NCBI GenBank assembly: GCA_024291935.2
Contig: CM044321.1
Coordinates: 62,242,985 to 62,306,984 of the forward strand
Reading direction: 5' to 3'
DNA length: 64,000 nt
From: Okapia johnstoni
Lineage: Eukaryota; Chordata; Mammalia; Artiodactyla; Giraffidae
Below, one piece after another: positions 56,695 to 64,000 of this stretch; within the stretch, counting starts at the first letter, position 1; every line of letters starts with the position of its first letter. A model generated the notes under the pieces. The model saw only the letters and a list, made by a program, of their open reading frames with translations, did not search any database and was not told the DNA's origin. The position numbers and the translations under genes were made by a program.

Positions 56695-57005
56695 TTCTCA
56701 GTAAATATTGCTCTCCCCCAAAGACAGCCACTGTTCTGATTTCTCTCAACTTAAAATAGGTTTGTCTTTTTTGAGGGTCATATAAAGGGAATCATACTGC
56801 TTACAGTCTTTTGCATGCTGTTTCTTTCCTTCGTCATATTTCTGAGATTTAGCTTTTTAATTGCATGTATCAGTAGTTAATTTCTTATTGCTCTCTAGTA
56901 TTACATTGTATAAATACACCACCAATTGTTATCCATTTTCCTGTTGATGAACATGAACATTGTTTATATATTGTGTATATACTTGCTATAAAAATTCATA
57001 TACAA
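56695..57005 (-). mobile_element. Old L1 LINE 3' UTR, antisense
   Basis: On the plus strand: 'gcatgtatcagtagttaatt', 'ctctagtattacattgtata' and 'attttcctgttgatgaacat', the reverse complement of old L1 3' UTR. Confidence 0.75.
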
Positions 57006-57584
57006 AAAAGAATAAATTATCCAAGCCCTAGTAAACTAGTTGACGATGATTACTTGATTTTACTGCCCAAAAATAACATGTAGTCCCAATAACCTCTGAA
57101 AAAGCGTTATGTTTATATTTTGAGACATCCAGAAATACCAGCTAAGGATCTATTAGGTACTACTTCTGTAGGATGGTAAAAAAAAATAATCTCTACTCAG
57201 GTTCTCTCAGCGTTTTTACCAAAGAACTTCTCGTATCCAGGGTGATTGATGCTGTTTCTAACAGGAAATTGTTAGTGTGATAACAATGGGACATGTTGAA
57301 GTGGGTCACTTAGTCACCACTAAAAGACTGACTTGGCTGCTTTGAAGTCAGAGAAAAGAAAGGCAGCTTCTAGATTGGAGAAAATGAATGACTTAGAAAA
57401 TTGAGTATAGTGCTATACTATGAAATATTGCCAGTGAGCAAAAAAAAAAAAAAAAAAAAAATTATATGGCCTAAGCAATTTTGGAGGATTCCTGTTAAGG
57501 TGGTGGGTTTCTGCAGTAAGAAAAGATAACCAAAAGAAAACATTACTTTCTTCAAATATGTTTTTCTTTTTTCCATCTTTTACT
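57006..57584. other. Unassigned sequence with poly-A
   Basis: A 22-base A homopolymer lies at 57440-57461 without a recognisable retroelement upstream of it. Nothing else is seen. Confidence 0.5.
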
Positions 57585-57785
57585 ATTTTTTTTAAAGTAT
57601 TTATTTTTTTATTGAGGCATAGTTGATTTACAATATTACATTAGTTTCAGGAGTAGAACATAGTGATTCAAAATTTTTATAGGTTATACTCCATTTAAAG
57701 TGATTATAAAATACTGGTTCAATTCCCTGTGCTATATATTATTGTAGCTTACTTACTGTATATGTAGCTTATACCTCTTCTTTCT
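57585..57785 (-). mobile_element. Artiodactyl L1 3' UTR fragment, antisense
   Basis: On the plus strand: TTTATTGAGGCATAGTTGAT, TTACAATATTACATTAGTTT and 'caattccctgtgctatatat', in reverse-complement L1 order. Confidence 0.82.
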
Positions 57786-58016
57786 CAAATATTTTGTATT
57801 CTGACACAAAGCATGTTTGATGAAAAAGAGTAATACACACACCCTATCAAATATTTGTTCTGTCAATTATGTTTATTTTACACCTCTCTGTGTTATAAGA
57901 AAGAGAAAATGCCACCCAGGCTGAGATTAAGGGGAAGGGAATCTAACCAAATATAAACAAAGTTTTCAGCGTTGTTATAATATAAAGCCTCAAAGCTGTT
58001 AAAATTTTACTTTGGT

Positions 58017-58241
58017 GCAACTCAAAGTGTTCAGTTCTCAGTCTTGTCTGACTCTTTGCAACCCCATGGGCTGTAGCCCACCAGGCTCCTCTGTTCATGG
58101 GATTTCCCAGGCAAGAATACTGGAGTGAGTTGCTATTTCTTCCTCCAGGGGATCTTCCCAACCCAGGGATCGAACCCAGAGTCTCTTGCATTACCTGCAT
58201 TGGCAGATGGACTGTTTACCACTGAGCCACCTGGGAAGCCC
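58017..58241 (-). mobile_element. Bov-tA SINE, full length
   Basis: It is a minus-strand copy. An 8-bp TSD, ACTTTGGT (58009-58016 and 58242-58249), is present. A small internal extra 'attacctgcattgg' lies in the head. Confidence 0.94.
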
Positions 58242-58249
58242 ACTTTGGT

Positions 58250-58699
58250 TTACTGAAGAGCTATTAAAGAGTAGAAAGATAATTTATGATAATGAATTAA
58301 GCCAGGTTACAGAGCTCATGACATTACTATATATCTGTCTAGCTGACTTATGTTGAGTTTGCCGTGCTGTTTGCTCATCTCCCCTACTAGATGCATTTCT
58401 TCATTTGCTGTCCCTTCTCCCACCAATGAGGGAGCAGTTTTTTAAAAGTGTCACTTAACTGTTGAGAACCTTCTTAGGTGAAGAAAATGATAACTTCAGG
58501 AAAGGAAGTACTAAATAAAAATCATCATATATGTTCACAATTTAAATCATTCACATGAAATTATCGGACAACATTAATTTAGGGAGTGATGGCAAGGATC
58601 TATACTGATCACCCTACACAAAGTGGTAGAGGGTCTTTGACCCTCCTCACAAGGACCGTCCTCACAAGGAGCTTATCAGACATAATAGTTTATGTTCAT
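58250..58699. other. Unassigned sequence
   Basis: A local tandem repeat 'ctcctcacaaggac/agg' lies near 58640-58670. No other feature is seen. Confidence 0.45.
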
Positions 58700-58800
58700 T
58701 GCATAGTTCATATGTGCAGGTCCATGTGCTAAGCACTTTGCAGGCATTATCTCACTTAATTCTCACAGTAATCCACTGAGATTCATAAGACAGTTCTTCT
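58700..58800 (+). mobile_element. MIR SINE core
   Basis: 'ccatgtgctaagcactttgc', 'aggcattatctcacttaatt' and 'ctcacagtaatccactgag' match the MIR core in order and spacing. Confidence 0.85.
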
Positions 58801-58970
58801 AGAATTATAACTTAATGTGATAGAAGCAAAGCCATCTAAGTCATGTACATGCAATGCACATGCATGGGCTAAAAATTAGGGCGAGGAGAAAATTAAATGA
58901 TGGAACAGAGTAAAATCAGAGGCACTGTATTATGTTCAGGAGATGAGAATCCAACAGTTTGTTACATACC

Positions 58971-59446
58971 CAGTAAGTCCCTTACATATAAACCTTCAGT
59001 TGTGAAATTTCAAAGATGTGAACATGCATCTGGTTCCAGGAAGGGACCAGAATCTGTGCCATCGGTGTCAGGTGAGAGTGAGACTGCAGCTTGTCCTCTT
59101 GTCTCCTACTGCTGATGACCCTTCATCTCTACCATTTCCCACCTCCTCTTTCTCCTCCAGTCAGTAACTCTTCTTGCCTGTTCACTCAATGCCAGCCAAT
59201 GTATGCTAGCTGTTGTACTTTTGTAGTGTACTCTTCAAGGTACTGCAAGATTAAAAATTTTTATTTTTTGTGTTTGTTTTCTTTGTATTATTTGCATGTG
59301 AAGTATTATAAACCTATTACAGTACAGTACAATATAGCCCATTGTGTTAGTTGGATACTGAGGCTAACTTTGTTGGACTTACAAACAAATAGGACTTATG
59401 AACATGTTCTCAGAATGGAACTTGTTCATATGTAGCAGATTTACTG
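58971..59446. mobile_element. Non-autonomous DNA transposon (pogo/Tigger-like MITE candidate)
   Basis: The ends are imperfect inverted repeats: the left CAGTAAGTCCCTTACATATA and the reverse complement of the right end, CAGTAAATCTGCTACATATG, match at 15 of 20 positions. CAG-starting ends suit the pogo/Tigger group, which duplicates TA on insertion, but no clean TA pair survives. The interior has no transposase. The plus-strand open frame 59091-59435 inside it is a chance frame. Length 476 bp. Confidence 0.7.
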
Positions 59447-60517
59447 GAGAAGGAAGAGCATACTACTTCTCAGAGAGTCAGGAATTACAGACTATTAATT
59501 ATTCCTAGATATCAGACACAAGAATTAAAAAATGTCAGCCTCATTGGCAAAGGCAGAATTTCATTCCGGAGGTATGTTGACTTACTAATCAGGAAAACCA
59601 AGACTCTCAACTCATCAGTTGGTGAATTGTTGGACTAGTTTCACTTCATAATATAAAGTGAACTCAGTGAGCACAAGGTAATTGGCAGCTTTATGATAAG
59701 ATAAAACTCTCATTTCAGTTGGGACAAATCGAAGAACTTTATCTCTTTGTGAAAAAAAGGTAGATGGCTAAGGTCAGTCTCAATTAAAATAAATTTCCTA
59801 GAACCAGGGAGATTACTCTCGACTTACGGAGACCAGTAAATCTTTTCTTCATTCTCTTTAGTTTAACATGACAAGGACTCTGTATCCAGCGCTGACACTG
59901 CTCCTGGGCAGAACTAGAGAACCTTAGAGAAAAAGCCTAAATGAAAATCCCTTTTCTCCCTAACGGTGTATTGTTTTGGTTAATCCTTACTTGAAATTCT
60001 AACTTCAAACAAATTCTATCTTTTGCAAATTGTGTGTCAGAGTATCTATTTTCCCCTGAATAATTATAAAAAAAAGGTAAATGGAAAATTTCCACAGCCT
60101 CTAATGATATTTCATACAACATAGTTTTAGATAAAAATTATAGAATTATTTTTATTAAATTGGATCACAAAGTGAATACTTAATGATGGATTCAGACCTT
60201 TTAGTGAGCTGTAGCCTTAAACAAGCAAAACTGGTAGCCTGGGGAAATTCATTTAAGATCTAAGAGAGAAAATAAATCTTTCTATTTTTAAAGTTAAAGT
60301 CAATTAGCAGAATGGAGGCCCCAAAATCTGCCTCTAAGTTCCCCATTAGAGGTAAATTGAAGCACGTCCTCAGATTCTCCAAGGATTATCATGGTTTGTA
60401 CAGGTTCCCCTGTGGTGAAGCACAACTGTAATGGCCAGTGTAATATAAGTCCAGTGTAATGGCCTTGTCCAAGGTCCCTATGGGAATGAAAACAGACTGT
60501 GTATAGGGGTGAAAATG
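59447..60517. other. Unassigned sequence
   Basis: I recognise no gene or repeat. Confidence 0.5.
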
Positions 60518-60740
60518 AAAGAAAGAAAGAAAGAAAGTGAAGTTGCTCAGTCGTGTCCGACTCTTGGTGATCCCATGGTCTGTAACCTGCCAGGCTTCTC
60601 TGTCCATGGGATTCTCCAGGCAAGAATACTGGAGTGGGTTGCCATTTCCTTCTCCAGGGGATCTTCCCAACCCAGGGATCAAACCCGGGTCTTCCTCACT
60701 GCAGGCAGACTCTTTAGCATCTGAACCACCAGGGAAGCCC
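60518..60740 (-). mobile_element. Bov-tA SINE, left arm of an inverted pair
   Basis: It is a full-length minus-strand copy; on the plus strand, a (GAAA)n tail at 60518-60538, then GTTGCTCAGTCGTGTCCGAC, ending CCACCAGGGAAGCCC. Its head reads AGAGTCTGCCTGCAGTG on the minus strand, a variant shared with the right arm. Confidence 0.95.
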
Positions 60741-60752
60741 ACTACACTGATG

Positions 60753-60851
60753 GGATGAGATGGGATTTATGCAAATTCAAGTCTTACAGTTGGTGGAATG
60801 CACTGAGGATATCTCTAAATCTCATGTCAAAGTTCACACTTCTATGTGTTA
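60753..60851. other. Spacer of the inverted SINE pair
   Basis: These 99 bases separate two inverted arms. The arms continue past the SINE ends into 12 bases of flank (60741-60752 pairs with 60852-60863). Confidence 0.85.
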
Positions 60852-60863
60852 CATCAGTGTAGT

Positions 60864-61092
60864 GGGCTTCCCTGATGGCTCAGATGGTAGAGTCTGCCTG
60901 CAGTGCAGGGACCTGGGTTTGATCTCTGGGTTGGGAAGATCCCCTGGAGGAGGGGACCAACTCGGAATATATGGCAACTCACTCCAGTATTCTTGCCTGG
61001 AAAATTCCATGGACAGAGAGCCTGACAGACTACAGTCCATGGGGTTGCAAAGAGTCGGACACGATTGAGTGACTTTACTCTCTTTCTTTCTT
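60864..61092 (+). mobile_element. Bov-tA SINE, right arm of an inverted pair
   Basis: It is a full-length plus-strand copy (GGGCTTCCCTGATGGCTCAG to GATTGAGTGACTTTACTCTC plus a TTTC tail). It has an 18-base insertion-like stretch (GGACCAACTCGGAATATA near 60954) that the left arm lacks. Confidence 0.95.
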
Positions 61093-61099
61093 TTCCGTG

Positions 61100-61727
61100 C
61101 AGTGGTGCCTGTACACGCACAGTTTTGCAGACATTTGCTGAGAATGATGTTTGCTTGGGAGGTGTTTTTGCTTTAATAGATGCAGTTTATCAGATCAAGA
61201 GAGATCTCTTCTAGTTTTTGTTACTGAAAGTTTAAATGGACCTTGCATTTTTCCAAATGTTCTTGCATCCATTGTGATGGTAATACGAATTTCTGCTAAT
61301 CTGTCTTCAACTTCACTGACTGTTCCGTCAACTTATTTTTTCTATTGAACCCATCCAATAAATTATTTATTTCAAGTATTGTACTTTCAGTTCTGAAATT
61401 TCCAATAGAAAACATTGTTTCTATGTCTCTGCTGAGGATTTTTATCTTTTATTCATTTCATGTATGCTCCGTTTGACCTCATGTAACAGTTATATTAGCT
61501 GTTTTACACTCTTTGATTGAAAAATTCTTTGACACTTGGCCCTTTTCCCAGATTGTTGCTTCTCTTGAAAATTGGTCATGTTTTTCTAGGCCTTTATATG
61601 TCAAGCAAATTTGATATAGATTCTGTATATTTTGAATGGCAACTCTGTTTGTAAACTGTAGGTTCTGTTAAGATCTTCAGAGAATGCTGTTGTTGTTGTT
61701 TTAGTATGTAATCAACCTGTTAATAAG
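61100..61727. other. Possible old antisense L1, unassigned
   Basis: Stretches such as 'tttcagttctgaaatttcca' and 'ctgctgaggatttttatctt' resemble antisense old L1, and the same sequence type seems to continue at 61946-62020 and after the LTR. Low certainty. Confidence 0.35.
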
Positions 61728-61945
61728 GGTTTCCCTCTTTCCCTCGTGGCTCAGTGGTAAAGAATCTGCCTACAAAGCAGGAAATGCAGGTTCGATCCCT
61801 GGGTTGAGAAGACCCCTGGAGGAGAAAATAGGAACTCACTCCAGTATTCTTGCCTGGAGAATCCCATGGACAGAGGAGCCTGACAGGCTACAGTCAATGG
61901 GATCACAAAGAGTCAGACACAACTTAGCAACCGAACAGCGACAGT
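61728..61945 (+). mobile_element. Bov-tA SINE
   Basis: It is a plus-strand copy with head TTTCCCTCGTGGCTCAGTGG and B box GGTTCGATCCC. It ends GCAACCGAACAGCGACAG. Confidence 0.94.
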
Positions 61946-62117
61946 AGCAACCTACCATCCGGGGTTTAGATCACAAGTTCTGTCTTGCCTCCTGTCGGTG
62001 GTGGTTCTCATGTCAGTTCATGTCCAGCTCCGGCAGCCAGGGAATCGCCCTGAAGGGATGAACGGGGTAGGCGAACGAAAATGATGCAGTCTCTCGCTCA
62101 AAGCACTGGGCTGCATG

Positions 62118-62123
62118 TTTATT
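62118..62123 (-). promoter_or_regulatory. LTR polyadenylation signal (minus strand)
   Basis: AATAAA on the minus strand lies just downstream of the TATA box and leaves a U5 of roughly 90-100 bases. Confidence 0.8.
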
Positions 62124-62139
62124 TTAAGCATCAGGTTTT

Positions 62140-62147
62140 CTTTTATA
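62140..62147 (-). promoter_or_regulatory. LTR TATA box (minus strand)
   Basis: TATAAAAG on the minus strand. It would drive transcription toward lower coordinates. Confidence 0.8.
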
Positions 62148-62810
62148 CTTTTACAAAAGCATTAGGTCAGAGGTATGACATCTTCAGTTTCCCCTCACCC
62201 ATATTTACTGTCTCCATAAATCACTATTGTCCTTCAGAGTTCCCTCTTAAGTGTCCTTGTGATAACATTGTAACTCAAGTTTGTCTCTGGGCTATATATT
62301 ACATTCCTCAGTTTATTTCTTATCTCTTTAAATCCTGCTATCCCCTAGTAACTTAAGCTCATCATCTCCTAAAAAGGCTTTTAGCTACTAGTATCTCTAA
62401 AATACCTAGTTTCTATAAGCTATAGTAAAATATGCCAACACTACAACATACCTTAAACTTTTAGCTTCTAACTATTCTTAATTATTCCTAACCCCTAAAC
62501 TCAGCAAACTTCTTTTGCCATAAACATTCTCCTTACAGGCAGGTTTCAGATAACAATGTTTCCCATGATCTCAGGCTGCAGCCTATGTGCTCATCCTGGA
62601 GCATTCTTTGTAAAGATCCTTGAACAAATGTCAATAGTTAACGTTATGAATTATAACATTCTTTCCAGACAACTCAACCGGAGGAAGGAAAGGACAAGTC
62701 AGAATCACAAGACCTAACTCCTTCATCCCAGGACCGTGCCTGCGGGATGAGGAGAGGGGGTTGGGGCCGTGCCCCCATTTTGTCAGTAATGCCTATCGCA
62801 GCTCCCGACA

Positions 62811-63172
62811 AGTTCAGTTTTCAAAGCTTTTGTTATGCTGCCTTGGGTCTGTCACACACATGTAACAGTCAGGGGTTAGTCCAAGACTGGGGCCAATGTT
62901 TCAACCAGTTCAGTTCTCAGCATCTTTGTTACCATGTTTTGAGTCTGTCTCCTTCATGCACCACTAAGGGGTGAGCCTGAGACGTGTGCAGGTTCGTAAA
63001 CAGAGAATCTCCCTCTTCAAGTTTCCTATCTGGAAACCCCACCCCTGCCACCTCCTGCACTCTGAGGCAATTTGCTCTTTTTTCAGATTCCTATAGTCAG
63101 ATATACAGGATTCTATAGAAGTTTCGGCTTCCCATGCCACTGTTCTACTACTGAGCTGTGTAAAAAATCGTA
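62811..63172. repeat. Imperfect direct repeat after the LTR
   Basis: Two ~95-base units begin AGTTCAGTTTTCAAAGC (62811) and AGTTCAGTTCTCAGCATC (about 62908) and share 'ttgtta', 'gtctgtc' and '(c/a)aggggt(t/g)ag' in register. They are diverged. The family is unknown; an old L1 interior is possible. Confidence 0.5.
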
Positions 63173-63201
63173 GAACACACACACATACACACACACACAC
63201 C
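63173..63201 (+). repeat. (CA)n microsatellite
   Basis: An impure CA run (ACACACACACATACACACAC and continuing) of about 28 bases. Confidence 0.95.
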
Positions 63202-63319
63202 CCTCACATCCCATCTGGGTTGCTTTTCCAAGTTTTGGCTTCCCTTCATAAGCCATATATTTTTGTTCAAATTTTGGAATCCTCAGGTGGTTGATCTTGT
63301 GTTTTATCTACCACTTTTA

Positions 63320-63448
63320 TTTTTATTTATCTATTTTTTATTTTTGGTCACGAGGCATGTGAGATCTTAGTTTCCCAACCAGGGATTGAACCCTTGCCTC
63401 CTGCAGTGGAAATGTGGAGTCCTAACCACTAGACCACCAGGAAGTACC
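63320..63448 (-). mobile_element. tRNA-Glu SINE (CHR type)
   Basis: The minus strand starts TACTTCCTGGTGGTCTAG; the head and A-rich tail (T-rich on plus, 63318-63345) are complete. CACTTTTA at 63312-63319 and 63456-63463 is a possible TSD. Confidence 0.92.
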
Positions 63449-63463
63449 AATCTGGCACTTTTA

Positions 63464-64000
63464 ATTGTAACCCACTTCTCTGCCTTCTACCTTTATTTTC
63501 CCCAACTGGGATCACCCAGGAAATCACATTCAGAGATCCAGACCAAAATTCATTAAATGTTATGTGTGTATTTGAAGGCAGTTCCTCTTTTGTGTTCCTT
63601 CTCACTGGATTTTTTGTTGTTTTGTTGTTGTTAAACTATTAGATATCCTGACAGTCCCAATTTCCATCATCTGACTTGATTTCTGTTGAAGTTGTAATAT
63701 CCAAACGCATCAGGTTTGGAGAATTCCCTCTGGAAAATCCACATAAAAGAAATCATATATATCAAGATAAATGGCTCAACTTGTCAGTTCTTTTTATTTT
63801 GTGGTCAATTATTGACCAATCTGATTTGTATGGATGTGTGGGTGTGCATGCTAAATTTTGTGAGTATACTAAATTAGACTTTAATTTTATGCTAAATGAA
63901 ATATACAGTTTAAAATTGTATGCTATTTTAGATTGTTGATACACAGAGACAGCATCAACTAGAAAAAAACTACATTGATTATATATTTAGGTATTGCAGA
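63464..64000. other. Unassigned AT-rich sequence
   Basis: A short (GTT)n-like run lies near 63615-63632. The open frames 63676-63939 and the opposite-strand 63944-63762 have no recognisable domain. Confidence 0.5.

Larger units (their letters stand above)
62021..62810 (-). mobile_element. Solo ERV LTR, 790 bp, class II type
   Basis: Read on the minus strand it starts TGTCGGGAGCTGCGATAGG and ends CCGGAGCTGGACA (TG...CA). A perfect 6-bp duplication, AGTTCA (62015-62020 and 62811-62816), flanks it. A 6-bp TSD is characteristic of betaretrovirus-like (class II/ERVK) integration. TATAAAAG lies at 62147-62140 and AATAAA at 62123-62118 on the minus strand, only 16 bases apart, as expected when R is short. 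No viral genes remain. The clean ends suggest it is among the younger insertions here. Confidence 0.95.

Noticed and set aside
57440..57461. A 22-base poly-A as the tail of a processed pseudogene
   Set aside because: No gene-like or retroelement sequence with TSD could be recognised upstream.
59091..59435. A 114-codon plus-strand open frame with hydrophobic stretches
   Set aside because: It lies inside the MITE-like element and has no recognisable domain or upstream coding context.
62081..62356. A 91-codon plus-strand open frame
   Set aside because: It lies antisense within a solo LTR.

Overview
The window is nuclear DNA from a ruminant (cattle, sheep, goat, deer or a close relative). The evidence is its repeat content: about 25 Bov-tA/BOV-A2 SINEs, about ten BovB (RTE-clade) LINE segments, ruminant-type L1 3' ends, about eleven tRNA-Glu SINEs of the CHR/SINE2 type, and LTRs of ruminant endogenous retroviruses. 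Older mammalian layers lie underneath (MIR, L2-like, MER5A, MLT1, MLT2-like LTRs, old L1). Species cannot be fixed from the sequence alone. I see no host protein-coding exon, rRNA, tRNA or bacterial-type system. It reads as intergenic or deep-intronic, AT-rich, repeat-dense DNA, and every recognisable protein is a decayed transposon protein.

Layout. 1-1150: 3'-truncated BovB with a dead endonuclease ORF. 1151-13600: mostly unassigned AT-rich DNA with scattered SINEs, MIRs, an MLT2-type LTR (7287-7710) and a BovB tail (10986-11387). 13600-17300: SINE-rich, with a BOV-A2, a BovB tail with target-site duplication (TSD), and an ERVL-type LTR split by a Bov-tA. 18330-20660: old L1 ORF2 carrying two later SINEs, each with a TSD. 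24362-27890: a nearly full-length but inactive BovB. 28756-32620: a 5'-truncated ruminant L1 with decayed ORF2. 33476-34268: CHR-1 SINE and old L1 tail. 35829-39890: antisense BovB followed by a multi-level nested L1/BovB composite. 42800-48180: SINE cluster, poly-C/CA tract and a second nested L1/L1/BovB composite. 50440-52450: solo LTR inside an L1 tail, then a second LTR-like unit with a duplicated 37-bp U3 block. 53466-54650: duplicated SINE/L1 junction. 58971-59446: MITE-like DNA transposon. 60518-61092: inverted Bov-tA pair forming a large hairpin. 62021-62810: antisense 790-bp solo LTR with a 6-bp TSD.

The elements do not form a pathway. They form a layered insertion record: old L1/MIR/ERVL substrate, then CHR SINEs and artiodactyl L1 tails, then BovB and its dependent SINEs (Bov-tA and BOV-A2 share the BovB 3' end and are thought to be mobilised by its reverse transcriptase), and finally LTRs. 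I could verify about fifteen TSDs by eye, and these order several insertions. No previously undescribed biological system is evident. The most interesting items are structural: the nested composites, the inverted SINE hairpin, the duplicated SINE/L1 junction, the two solo LTRs with clean ends, and the LTR with a tandem U3 duplication.
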